Positions 1 through 8,346 of a stretch of DNA of 64,000 nt are shown in pieces. A program made the position numbers and the translations under genes. The stretch lies in the NCBI RefSeq assembly GCF_014170305.1, contig NZ_LZZT01000029.1, positions 34,502 through 98,501 of the forward strand. Direction: 5' to 3'. A model generated the notes under the pieces. The model did no database searches and was not told the DNA's origin. It worked only from the letters and a program-made list of their open reading frames with translations. Each line of letters opens with the position of its first letter. Positions within the stretch are counted from its first letter, which is position 1. Origin of the DNA: Achromobacter sp. UMC71. Its GTDB lineage: Bacteria > Pseudomonadota > Gammaproteobacteria > Burkholderiales > Burkholderiaceae_B.

Positions 1-1013
1 TGCGATGCTTCGAAATACCAGGACTTCACCTTGCGGATCCGCTCGGTCGAGTCGGGGTCCTGCATGCGCTTGGCGATGCTGGCCAGCTCGCCCAGCGGCC
101 GGGCGATCCAGCGCGATAGCAGCCACAGCAGCACAATGGAAAGCAGCAGCAGTGGCAAAGTGTTGCGGGCGGTCGCCATCAGCAGGTCGTGCAGCGGCAG
201 CAGCGTGCTGGCCACCGGCCGCTGCGCGATGATGGTCCAGCCCGTGCTGGGCACCGGCGCATAACCGGCCAGTATCTCGGTGCCTTCCGAATCCGTGAAG
301 CGCTGCTCGCCCGTCTCGCCGCGCAACGCGGCCGCCAGCTTGTCCTTGTCGGCGGACATGTGGCCCAGGCGGCTGCGGTCGGGGTGGTAGATCAGCGTGC
401 CGTCGCGCGCCAGCACGTACAGCACGGAATCGTCGCGATTGAAGTGCTGGCCCAGCAGCCGGTCGAGCACGTTGTCTTCGTGCAGGTAAAGCGTACCGGC
501 GATATAGCCCAGGTAGCGGTAGTCGCGCGAAAAAATCGGGTGGGTGTACAGGATCAGCCAGCGGCCGGTGCTGGCGCGATAGGGTTCGCTGATGAACGGG
601 CGGCGCGTCGTCTGCGCGGTCCTGGCGGCATCGCTGGTCAACTGCTGGCCCTTCAACTGCGGGTACGTGGGCGACACCGCGAGCACCAGGCCTTGCGGCG
701 ACACCACGAAGCTGGAATTGAAGTGCCCCAATTGCTCTTCCTGGCGGCGGGTTTCGGCCGCGGCGAGTTCGGGGTGGGCCTCCATATCCGCCAGCATGTC
801 GGCGCTGAAGGCCAGGTGGCGGCGCAGATCGCCCAGGAAATACTCGGTGGTGGCGGCCAGCTTGGCGGCGTAGACGCGGTTGCTTTCCAGCGCGTTGTGC
901 AGCAGCAGATCGCGTTGGACCAGGTAGCTGGCATGCAGACCCGCGGCCAGGACCAGGAAAATCGACAGCAGGCTGATCCACAGGATGAGGCGCCGGAGGT
1001 CGATGCGGAACAT
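1..1013 (-). CDS. Membrane sensor protein, dCache plus HAMP, truncated by window edge
   Basis: The reverse strand is open from an ATG at 1013 to base 1, so only the N-terminal part (about 337 residues) is present and the stop lies outside the window. A hydrophobic helix (LILWISLLSIFLVLAAGL) follows the first ten residues. A periplasmic sensing region with the look of a double Cache domain comes next, then a second membrane helix (TLPLLLLSIVLLWLL) and a HAMP-like start (RWIARPLGELASIAKRM). The missing C-terminus would decide between a diguanylate cyclase, a histidine kinase and a chemoreceptor; the diguanylate cyclase is my guess. It starts 14 bases after the TetR stop, so the two are probably co-transcribed. 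Confidence 0.75.
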   Translation of the reverse strand, partial: MFRIDLRRLILWISLLSIFLVLAAGLHASYLVQRDLLLHNALESNRVYAAKLAATTEYFLGDLRRHLAFSADMLADMEAHPELAAAETRRQEEQLGHFNSSFVVSPQGLVLAVSPTYPQLKGQQLTSDAARTAQTTRRPFISEPYRASTGRWLILYTHPIFSRDYRYLGYIAGTLYLHEDNVLDRLLGQHFNRDDSVLYVLARDGTLIYHPDRSRLGHMSADKDKLAAALRGETGEQRFTDSEGTEILAGYAPVPSTGWTIIAQRPVASTLLPLHDLLMATARNTLPLLLLSIVLLWLLSRWIARPLGELASIAKRMQDPDSTERIRKVKSWYFEAS

Positions 1014-1027
1014 GGAGGGCGTCCGTG

Positions 1028-1672
1028 TCAGGAGGAAGCGCGGCCTGGCGGCAGGCCGGAGGGCGGCATGCCGCCTGTCAGCGCATCCCAGGCGCACATC
1101 GCCTGGCGCGCCACCGCTTGCAGAGTCTTGCGGCTGGCGCCATCGCGCGCCTGAATGGACATCCCATGCAGGATCGTGGTGTAGAACGCCGCCAGGCTTT
1201 TCAGGTCGGCGCTGGCGGGCAGTTCGCCGTCGGCGGCGCCGGCGGTCAGGCGGGCCAGAATGCGGCTTTGCATGTCGCGCCGGTTGTCGCCCAGGAAGGC
1301 GCCGACCCCGTCGTGGTTGTCGGCGCCGGACGGCGCACCCAGCACGATCAGGCAGCCGGGGGGCGCGCCTGGCGCGGTGAAGCGGTCGGCGGCGGCCAGC
1401 AGCATGCCTTGCACGGCGTCGCGGGCGGTGGCGGCATCGGTCAGCGCGCGGCGCGAGGCCGCGCCGTCGGTGTCGCGATAAAGCTGCACCGCTTCGCGAA
1501 ATAGTCCTTCTTTTGAGCCGAATGCACCGTAGAGGCTGGGCGAGTTGATGCCCATCGCAGCCGTCAGATCGGTTAGCGATGCACCTTCATATCCCTTCGA
1601 CCAGAACACTTCCATGGCCTTGCGCAAGGCCTGGGCTCGGTCGAAGTTCCGGGGGCGCCCACGTTCTGCCAT
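1028..1672 (-). CDS. TetR/AcrR family transcriptional regulator
   Basis: A 214-aa protein with an N-terminal TetR helix-turn-helix at about residues 8-55 (GRPRNFDRAQALRKAMEVFW, then SLYGAFGSKEGLFREAV) and a helical ligand-binding C-terminus. It is divergent from the short-chain dehydrogenase at 1789, with 116 bases between the two starts, and a near-perfect 20-bp palindrome lies in that gap. The usual arrangement is a repressor that controls itself and its divergent neighbour. The inducer cannot be read from the sequence. Confidence 0.9.
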   Translation of the reverse strand: MAERGRPRNFDRAQALRKAMEVFWSKGYEGASLTDLTAAMGINSPSLYGAFGSKEGLFREAVQLYRDTDGAASRRALTDAATARDAVQGMLLAAADRFTAPGAPPGCLIVLGAPSGADNHDGVGAFLGDNRRDMQSRILARLTAGAADGELPASADLKSLAAFYTTILHGMSIQARDGASRKTLQAVARQAMCAWDALTGGMPPSGLPPGRASS

Positions 1673-1755
1673 GCCGCGGATTTTACTCGGGAGAACTATT
1701 TTGTGTTGATCGATAAGAAAATCGTTGACGGCGGGGTGCGTGTCGTTGGATGATA

Positions 1756-1775
1756 TTTGTACTGATCACTACAAA
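1756..1775. promoter_or_regulatory. Candidate TetR operator
   Basis: TTTGTACTGATCACTACAAA is an inverted repeat with one mismatched pair (half-site TTTGTAGTGA or TTTGTACTGA). It lies between the divergent TetR and SDR genes and ends 13 bases before the SDR start codon. A repressor bound here would block the SDR promoter. Assignment to this TetR is inferred from position. Confidence 0.6.
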
Positions 1776-1788
1776 TTGAGGTTGACCC

Positions 1789-2535
1789 ATGCAGAATCTG
1801 AACGGCAAAGTGGCTTTCGTGACCGGCGGCAGCCGGGGTATTGGCGCGGCGATCGTCCGCCGCCTGGCCGCGGACGGCGCGGATATCGCGTTCACCTATG
1901 TCAGCGCCTCGTCGAAAGACGCGGCCACGGCGCTGGCGCGCGAACTCGAGGCCAACGGCCGCCGCGCGCGCGCCATCCAGGCGGACTCGGCCGATCCGGC
2001 CCAGGTCCGGCAGGCAGTGGAGCAGGCCGTCGCGCAACTTGGGCCGGTGGACGTACTGGTGAACAACGCCGGCATCTTCCTGGCCGGCCCCTTGGACGAG
2101 GTCACGCTGGATGACTACGAACGCACGATGAACATCAATGTGCGCGCGCCTTTCGTGGCCATCCAGGCTGCGCAGGCGTCGATGCCGGACGGCGGTCGCA
2201 TCATCAACATCGGCAGTTGCCTGGCCGAGCGCGCCGGCCGTGCAGGGGTGACGCTGTATGCCGCCAGCAAGTCGGCGCTGCTGGGCATGACGCGCGGCCT
2301 GGCGCGCGACCTGGGCGCGCGCGGCATCACGGCCAACGTGGTGCATCCGGGGCCGATCGATACCGATATGAATCCGGCTGACGGCGACCACGCCGGCGAT
2401 CTGGTGGCCGTGCTGTCCTTGCCCCATTACGGCGAGGTGCGCGACATCGCCGGCATGGTGGCTTTCCTGGCCGGTCCGGATGGACGCTACGTGACCGGTG
2501 CGAGCCTGGCGGTGGATGGCGGCTTCGCCGCTTGA
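1789..2535 (+). CDS. Short-chain dehydrogenase/reductase (FabG-like)
   Basis: A 248-aa classical SDR. It has the NAD(P)-binding glycine motif GGSRGIG near residue 13, NNAG near residue 90, the catalytic Ser in NIGSCLAERAG and the YAASK catalytic Tyr/Lys pair. The C-terminal GASLAVDGGFAA is typical of the family. The arginine and serine around the first strand suggest preference for NADPH. The ATG at 1789 is preceded by a GAGG-type ribosome site. It probably reduces a carbonyl substrate and is under control of the divergent TetR; the substrate is unknown. Confidence 0.9.
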   Translation: MQNLNGKVAFVTGGSRGIGAAIVRRLAADGADIAFTYVSASSKDAATALARELEANGRRARAIQADSADPAQVRQAVEQAVAQLGPVDVLVNNAGIFLAGPLDEVTLDDYERTMNINVRAPFVAIQAAQASMPDGGRIINIGSCLAERAGRAGVTLYAASKSALLGMTRGLARDLGARGITANVVHPGPIDTDMNPADGDHAGDLVAVLSLPHYGEVRDIAGMVAFLAGPDGRYVTGASLAVDGGFAA

Positions 2536-2628
2536 TGCGCGTGGGCCGCGCGGCGGCCCGTGGGAACGGGCTGCCCGCCTGCGCGCGCGGGCGGCCGGTC
2601 ACTTTTTTGTGGTCGATTGGCCACCGAC

Positions 2629-2657
2629 TTGCACAAATAAAAAAAGCTCCCTATAAT
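2629..2657 (+). promoter_or_regulatory. Promoter of tRNA-Lys
   Basis: TTGCAC (2629-2634) and TATAAT (2652-2657) are separated by 17 bases. This sigma-70-type promoter lies about 90 bases upstream of the tRNA. It is outside the island repeat, so it belongs to the original chromosome. Confidence 0.8.
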
Positions 2658-2745
2658 CTCGCTTCTTCGCAGTTCACACACAACGAAACGCGACGGCAAC
2701 AGCGCAAAGCTGAATGCCTGAAAGATCGAAGTGAATGAACATGCA

Positions 2746-2821
2746 GGGCTGTTAGCTCAGTTGGTAGAGCAGCGGACTCTTAATCCGTAGGTCGAGTGTT
2801 CGAGCCACTCACAGCCCACCA
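2746..2821 (+). tRNA. tRNA-Lys(CTT)
   Basis: A full cloverleaf of 76 nt including an encoded CCA. The acceptor stem is GGGCTGT/ACAGCCC, the D-arm has GTTGG, the anticodon stem is GCGGA/TCCGT with loop CTCTTAA, and the T-loop is TTCGAGC. The anticodon CTT (2779-2781) reads AAG. Its 3' part from 2773 is the left attachment repeat of the genomic island, so the gene is chimeric but intact. Confidence 0.97.
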
Positions 2822-2827
2822 GAATTC
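2773..2827 (+). repeat. attL, 55-bp direct repeat
   Basis: It starts in the tRNA-Lys anticodon stem and runs 6 bases past the encoded CCA. It is identical to 24997-25051, with no mismatch seen on reading. This is the usual size and place for a tyrosine integrase attachment site. Confidence 0.95.
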
Positions 2828-2847
2828 TCTAGTAGTATCAAGCGCTT

Positions 2848-2873
2848 AGCCCACCGGAAACGGTGGGCTTTTT
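2848..2873 (+). terminator. Intrinsic terminator after tRNA-Lys, supplied by the island
   Basis: The stem AGCCCACCG/CGGTGGGCT has a GAAA loop and is followed by T5. It lies inside the left island end and so replaces the original terminator, which is now at 25052. Confidence 0.85.
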
Positions 2874-2887
2874 GCTTTCTGGGAATT

Positions 2888-2909
2888 TTGACCGCACTTC
2901 TAACGCACT
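2888..2909 (+). promoter_or_regulatory. Candidate arm-type integrase/excisionase site, left end
   Basis: TTGACCGCACTTCTAACGCA followed by CT recurs with one mismatch at 24872-24893, inside the right end. The site lies about 60 bases inside attL. The shared core TAACGCACT also appears inverted at 24903-24914. Function is inferred from position and repetition. Confidence 0.45.
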
Positions 2910-3070
2910 TCGGTGTTTTGGCGGGCTCTGGCAGCGACCTCCGAGCGCTGTTACAGAAAAAATTTCTGCCTCCATTTGCTGGTAGTTTTCGGCAAAACGG
3001 AGCCCAGCGAAGCGAGAGTCCACCCGCGTTGGCGCCTATACCTCAATCCAAAAATTGTGAGATAGGCATC

Positions 3071-4257
3071 ATGGCTAACATTCAAAAGCGCGGTGAATAT
3101 CAGTACCAGGCAGACATTCGTCGTAAAGGCTTTCCGCGGCAGACCCAGACGTTCTTGACCAAAGACGACGCCGAACGGTGGGCGCGAAAGCACGAGGGGC
3201 AAATGGACGAGGGGAAATTCAGAGACCCCCGCCCCATCGCGAAACTGACCCTCGGCGATGCCTTGGACCGCTACATGGACGAAGTCGTCCCGACCAAGGC
3301 CGTAGGCGGGCAGCGCAATGAGCGCAATCGAATTCGACTGCTGAAGAAGCATCACTGGCCAGGCGTGAGCTGAGCACCCTTCAGTCCTCTGACTTTGCCA
3401 AGTACCGCAATGAGCGGACCGCACAAGTAGGCAGCGCTAACACCGTGCGGCTGGAGCTGGCGCTGCTCTCGCACCTGTACACGATTGGCAAGAAGGAGTG
3501 GAACTGGCCACTCGACAATCCCTTGAAGGATGTGAGGCGGCCGTCGGCGCCCGAGGGCCGTGAGCGTCGGCTTCGTGGGGATGAGGAGGCGCGGCTCCTC
3601 TCGGGAGTCAGCGTCGAGCGCGTGCGGCAACCCGTTTGGCTGGAAGCATGCATTCGACTCTCGCTGGCCACGGGTTTGCGTGCCGGTGAGCTCCTGACTC
3701 TCGAGTGGTCACAGGTTGATCTGAAAGGCGGCGTCATGCACTTGACAAAGGCCCGCAATGGCAGCAAGCGATCAGTGGGCTTGAACCTCGAGGCGGTACG
3801 CGTCCTTCAGAGCATTCCTCGTCCGACCGAGAAGGTCGTCAAGGGCTATCACGAGACCGGCAAGCTGGATTGCGATTTCAAGGCGGCCTGCATTGCTGTT
3901 GGTTTGCTTGATTTGCACTTTCACGATCTTCGTCACGAAGCGGCGACTCGCTTTGCTCCGCACATGATGCCTCAGGAGCTGGCCAAGATCATGGGCTGGA
4001 AAACGCTGCAAATGGCCATGAGGTACTACAACCCGACTGCACAGGAATTGGCGGCGCGAATGCGTGCGGTGGAGGCGGCTCGATCGGAACCGTTGCCTGG
4101 CGCGGCGAATGCTTTGGCTGTGCCCAGGGCTATCGAACTGGCTTCCGGGACGACGGTGGGTGTGCCTGCTCAGCGGGTCGGCGACCCGACCACGAGCAAC
4201 GTCATTCGAGTGCAGTTCTTGCGTGAAATGCCATCGCGGACTCGCGCTATTGCCTAG
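3071..4257 (+). pseudogene. Tyrosine recombinase (integrase), frameshifted
   Basis: Two adjacent frames make one phage-type integrase of about 395 aa. Frame one (3071-3373) holds the N-terminus (MANIQKRGEYQYQADIRRKG) and the arm- and core-binding start. It ends in KKHHWPGVS and a stop. The second frame continues as LARRELSTLQSSDFAKYRN from 3355 to 4257. Adding one base near 3353 (CATCACTGG to CATCCACTGG) restores KKHPLARREL, as is usual in this family. The catalytic parts are intact: Arg in TGLRAGELLTLEW, HDLRHEAATRF and the tyrosine in MRYYNPTAQEL. It lies beside attL, as expected for the enzyme that inserted the island. A sequencing error is the main alternative to a true mutation. Confidence 0.85.
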
Positions 4258-4407
4258 TTTTGGCATCTGATGGGGATTGCTGGCGGGCAGCGGAAGAGGT
4301 CTGCTCGCCCGCCAGCATTCAAGATAAAACCCGCCGCAGCGGCGAGGACATATTGCTGCTCAGTTAGGAAACATTGATTTCGTTGCGGCACGTCATTTAG
4401 GCGTGCC

Positions 4408-5352
4408 ATGTCAGCAGCTTTGCTTGCTCGCATTGAAGCGTCTGCGCCACGTCGGCCGTGGTGTGGACCAGAGAAAGACCGTTGCCGTGTTCGGCCTTTA
4501 GCGACTGCCTTAACGGAACCCTACATTCAACTCAACCCGCCGGCGCATGTGTTCTGGCTCCAGTTTGATATCGACAAGGGGGGAGCGTCTCATACCTGGG
4601 AGGACTGTAATCTTCCCCCTCCCACCTATGTCGCCGTAAATCCCTCCAACGGCCATGCGCACTACGGATATGCGCCTACCAGTCCAGTGTGCAAGACGGA
4701 CGCCGGTCGTCAAAAGCCCTTGGCTTATCTTGCGGCCATTGAGTACGCCTACAACCGTAAGCTTGTAGCTGATCGCGCGTTTCGAGGGCCTTTGGCGAAG
4801 AATCCGCTGCATGCCAACTGGCATCTATGGCAGCCCGCGAACGACGTTGAGTACGAGCTTAGTGAACTTGCTGAGCATGTTGAGCTGCCTCGCTTGGAGG
4901 AGATGCGAACAGATCGAATCAATCCGGACTATGCCGCCTTGGGGCGGAATTGCTGGTTATTCGAAGGCTTGAGACAGCAGGCGTACTTGCGGGTAAAGGC
5001 GTTCTGGCGACCGGCAGGAGACGAGCTTTTTTATGAATGGCTCTTGCGGGAGGCTGAATCCCTGAACCGAACTTTACCGGTCCCATTGGGCTTCGGAGAG
5101 GTGAAGAGCATTGCACGCAGCGTCAGTCGCTGGGTGTGGAAGCGATTTACGCCAAGTGGCTTCCGGGCTATTCAGGCGGCTCGAGGGTGGGCCTCTGGCG
5201 TCGCGCGAAGGTTCGCCACTCAGGAGCTGCGGGAGAGGGCTGCGATGCTGACCGCCTCCGGTTTGACCTCGCGGCAAGTGGCAGGGCAGCTGGATGTGAA
5301 CCAATCCACCGTGGTCAGATGGCTGCGGGCTAAAGAAGCCGGTGAGACTTGA
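4408..5352 (+). CDS. Plasmid-type replication initiation protein
   Basis: A 314-aa protein resembling the Replicase family (ColE2-type Rep). Hallmarks are the hydrophobic Asp-containing strand VFWLQFDIDKGGA near residue 50, the conserved YVAVNPSNGHAHYGY, and the AYLAAIEYAYNRKLVADRAFRGPLAKNP block. A primase C-terminal-like stretch follows around residues 175-245 (GRNCWLFEGLRQQAY and GEVKSIARSVSRW). The last 40 residues look like a helix-turn-helix (LTSRQVAGQLDVNQSTVVRWL). It probably primes replication of the excised island. The ATG at 4408 has a weak AGG nine bases upstream, so a later start is possible. Next to it is a long gene-free stretch that could hold the origin. Confidence 0.75.
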   Translation: MSAALLARIEASAPRRPWCGPEKDRCRVRPLATALTEPYIQLNPPAHVFWLQFDIDKGGASHTWEDCNLPPPTYVAVNPSNGHAHYGYAPTSPVCKTDAGRQKPLAYLAAIEYAYNRKLVADRAFRGPLAKNPLHANWHLWQPANDVEYELSELAEHVELPRLEEMRTDRINPDYAALGRNCWLFEGLRQQAYLRVKAFWRPAGDELFYEWLLREAESLNRTLPVPLGFGEVKSIARSVSRWVWKRFTPSGFRAIQAARGWASGVARRFATQELRERAAMLTASGLTSRQVAGQLDVNQSTVVRWLRAKEAGET

Positions 5353-5434
5353 TATGGGCCTGCCGGGATTTGCCTCTGTGGATGGTGACGGCAATTGATC
5401 TCGTGTGTCTGCGCACTCGCCGAACTCCGTTGAT

Positions 5435-5630
5435 ATACTGGCGAGGCTGAAATCGACGATGAGTCCGGCCGGAGTGACATTACGGTCGAGGCTTGTGGAG
5501 CAGGACTGGAGTCACTCAGCGTAGCTGTCCAGTCGAACGGGGTGCCTCAATGAGGCGCAATTTGCGAATAGCATTTTGCGGGCGCCGTTCCGAAGAGTTA
5601 AACAGGGCCCATGCATAGCGTGGGCCTTTC
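5435..5630 (+). ncRNA. Candidate structured RNA of the island
   Basis: No convincing reading frame covers this stretch, but it is dense in inverted repeats. TCCGGCCGGA lies at 5465-5474. GACTGGA and TCCAGTC pair across about 18 bases between 5506 and 5535. GCCTCA-A-TGAGGC lies near 5545-5557. A terminator-like hairpin closes it at 5607-5627. A TATACT at 5435-5440 could be a -10 box, but I see no good -35. It may instead be the replication origin region of the upstream Rep. No known RNA family was recognised. Confidence 0.35.
5607..5630 (+). terminator. Terminator-like hairpin
   Basis: GGCCCATGC/GCGTGGGCC forms a 9-bp stem (one G-T pair) with an ATA loop and is followed by TTTCCTTT. The T tract is interrupted, so strength is uncertain. 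Confidence 0.55.
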
Positions 5631-6579
5631 CTTTGGGTGGTTCAAAGCTCAGCCCTGCTTTGGCTTATGGGGCCTCGCCACTCACAACGCTGCACGGTTC
5701 GCTTTCTCTGATGTCAGTAGGCAGACAACAAAGCTTCTGCGCCTTGGTTTGATCGGATTTCCGCAAGCGTTTCGGTGATGCACGAACCATATCAGGTAAC
5801 AGCGAACTTGGGGCGCTTCTCGCCTATTCAACGGTGAGGGTGTGACCGGGTCCCTCCATAGATATCGCTATTGCAAGTTTGTGGACTCGCTATACGGCGG
5901 TTAACACTGGGTTGCCACCACGAAGCCTGAATCAAGCGCGTTACTGAGCGAGAGTGATTCGATGTTTATCTGAACGACCTTCTCACATTGGGATGGGCGC
6001 ACAGGGAGCCGCAGAATGCGGAACTGCACGTATGGTGGGGTGGGACAAGCAGGGGGATCCCTTACCCAACCCAATGACGGTTGGTTGACTTACCGACTTA
6101 CTTCAGGCGGGTGAGCTTCTAGTGCGATGCACGAGCCATCTCAGGTAACAGCTTATCCCAGGCCGTTCAGCTCCCGGCCAGAGCAGGGCAGTCAGGACCA
6201 TTGACGTCGTCCGCTTCCGACCCCGAGCCTCCGTTGAGCAACGGCACCCTGAAGCTGCCATCGATTTGCCGCCCGCTACTGTTGGAAATTCCGGTCTCCG
6301 CCTACTAGCAATCGATAGTGTGGCAAGTTGGCGTGTGACGGGCTTCACGGAATTCTTATACTTGTACTTTTGACTGGGTCGTCCCGTGCAAACCTTTGTC
6401 GCGAGCCTCTTCCAGGAGAAGTCAGTGTCCAGAATATCCCGCACGTCCTGGTTTATTTCGTAGGTTTTGCGGGGGGGCTGCGGCTTAAGGAAGCTGCGGC
6501 GGTCCACGGCGTGGCCTGAACAGCCGTATTGGTCACCGACCGAGACGGCGCAACACCTCTGACTCTAAGTGACCAGAAA
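5631..6579. other. Gene-free stretch with imperfect direct repeats
   Basis: About 950 bases without a convincing gene. A 27-bp element of the form GATGCACGA-R-CCAT-M-TC, ending AGGTAACAGC, occurs at 5777-5803 and 6126-6152 with two differences. Between 6165 and 6230 is a degenerate copy of a gene-poor accessory-region element (CCGGCC, then GTCGTCCGCTTCCGACCCC) that resembles 8445-8500. The 134-aa reverse frame at 6103-6507 has no recognisable family or ribosome site. Confidence 0.5.
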
Positions 6580-8346
6580 ATGAACAGAGACTGGATTCTT
6601 CAAACACGCGAGACGCGCCGATCCTTTGCGAACGCGACATGGGTGCCGCTGCGCGCATCACAAGATGCTGAGCAGGGCAAAGCTCTGGTTACTCAAGTTG
6701 GCTATGTCAGCGAGTTCTTTGGCTGTGGATCGGTCGCGTTCCCTCCGCAACACCGAGAATTCGCAGAGACACTGGGCTGGAGCGATCTGGGCATCGGCCA
6801 CAGCGCGCGACCGTACGCATATGAGGATGGCTACTACTCGCCGGTAGACCAGTACCAGTACAACGACAAAGAGCCGTTTGGAGTTGAGCTGGTATTCGTG
6901 CATGACCAGCCTGTCGTCGGAGGCACAAAGTGGATATTGAATCCAGACCTTGTCATCGCGCTCCGCCTAGTTAAGGAAGGCAACAACTGGGTGAGGCCGG
7001 AGGAAGATTTCGTTGTCGTCGCTCGCGAGTTTTTGGACGACGATGGCAGGTATCGGCTTATCGAGATCAAACGAGAGTTTCTGATTGATTATCTTGCCGC
7101 CAGAGGTCTAGCGCTACGTCTCTCCTACTATCGGCAACGTGTTGAAAATGTAGGTTCGCTTGAAGGCACTGAGTACGAAGGGCTGGAGAACCATCAGGAC
7201 GATCGAGATGGCGGTCGCTTTGAACTCCTCTCTCGAAGCCTCAATGACGTCTATGGCGGAAGTTGGGCGTCGTTCCGCATCTGGAGAACTGATGTCGATG
7301 AGGAAGAAGATGCTCCAGTGCTGGGACCGGAGAGGGACGACAACACAGAATCCGAGCAGTCGGAAGGCGTCCGATCCGGGCCCGACGGAGTCCGCGTTGA
7401 AGGTGAGTTCTGGAAAGATGAATGGATCGATCACCGAGGCATGAGCGTGCGGGTTCGCGGCGACACCGATCAATCTTTGCCGCACTTCATCATTGAGACT
7501 GATGGAACAAGGGCGGCGTCCTCAGTGCTCGACTCTGAAGATATTGGTCGCTGGCTATGGTTTCGCACAAGCGTGGTGACCGACCTACTCGGTCGACGAG
7601 GTTTCTCCCTCAAGTGGTACACCGCAGAGACTGGTGCCATTGGGTCTACCTCTGGCTACGCCACGCATTTCGGTATCAATTCCGCTGACTTGCTAACTGT
7701 CTACGCCTACGATATCGCTCGGCTCGCGGCGTGGGAGCAGCATATCTGGGCAGCACACAACGTTCCTCCCGATGGAAAGGTCTCAGGAGAACTGCTATCT
7801 GCGCAAGTTAAGACGCAACCGGCGTCCACACATGCCGTGGAAGAGTTGCTCTTTGTGAGCATGCGAATGCTCGAACAGGGCTTCCGCGACAAGTTTGGGG
7901 TTGAGCTGTTCAGCCACAGTATCGACGACGATTCAGCCATGCAGCAGGTATCTCGCTTTCACAGCAAGGACCAAGCCTCATTGCTGCGTCTCGCGAAGGA
8001 GATCATCAGAGTCTTTTCGGATCGCCTTAACGTTCGAGAGCTCCGTAAACTCTCGACTCACAAGGAGAAGGACAAGCTTGGCTCCAACAAACTCCTTCAG
8101 GACGTACTAGCCAAGCAAGTCGGGGAGGATAGAGCGCGAACGGTGCTTGGTCCCGTAGTCGGCGCTTATGAGATGAGAGTCGGCGATGCGCATCCGACTG
8201 GATCGAAGATTGGGGACGCCCTGAAACTCGCCGGGATCGACGAGAATTTCTCGTACCTGCGCCAGGGCGAGCAACTTATCCACAACGTCGGGCGCGCCGT
8301 GTGGTGGATCGGCAAGCTACTCTTCGAGAAGAACGCGAGTCCGTGA
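6580..8346 (+). CDS. Uncharacterised 588-aa protein with HEPN-like C-terminus
   Basis: I do not recognise the family. The ATG at 6580 (MNRDWILQTRETRRSF) is chosen over an in-frame TTG at 6529. The middle (about residues 240-270) is very acidic and probably a linker between two domains. The C-terminal 150 residues are helical and contain MRVGDAH, an R-x4-H arrangement (Arg533, His538) like that of HEPN ribonucleases. A conserved-looking helix follows (LIHNVGRAVWWIGKLLF). HEPN proteins often serve in abortive infection and toxin systems, and the neighbours here are defence-like, so an antiphage role is plausible. No partner gene overlaps it. The HEPN reading is from one motif and is not secure. 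Confidence 0.65.
   Translation: MNRDWILQTRETRRSFANATWVPLRASQDAEQGKALVTQVGYVSEFFGCGSVAFPPQHREFAETLGWSDLGIGHSARPYAYEDGYYSPVDQYQYNDKEPFGVELVFVHDQPVVGGTKWILNPDLVIALRLVKEGNNWVRPEEDFVVVAREFLDDDGRYRLIEIKREFLIDYLAARGLALRLSYYRQRVENVGSLEGTEYEGLENHQDDRDGGRFELLSRSLNDVYGGSWASFRIWRTDVDEEEDAPVLGPERDDNTESEQSEGVRSGPDGVRVEGEFWKDEWIDHRGMSVRVRGDTDQSLPHFIIETDGTRAASSVLDSEDIGRWLWFRTSVVTDLLGRRGFSLKWYTAETGAIGSTSGYATHFGINSADLLTVYAYDIARLAAWEQHIWAAHNVPPDGKVSGELLSAQVKTQPASTHAVEELLFVSMRMLEQGFRDKFGVELFSHSIDDDSAMQQVSRFHSKDQASLLRLAKEIIRVFSDRLNVRELRKLSTHKEKDKLGSNKLLQDVLAKQVGEDRARTVLGPVVGAYEMRVGDAHPTGSKIGDALKLAGIDENFSYLRQGEQLIHNVGRAVWWIGKLLFEKNASP

Noticed and set aside
189..1154. 321-codon forward frame at the left edge
   Set aside because: It is the shadow of the partial sensor gene on the reverse strand, which shows membrane helices and a HAMP-like region.
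6103..6507. 134-aa reverse frame in the island
   Set aside because: No ribosome site, no recognisable domain, and composition looks like non-coding sequence with repeats.
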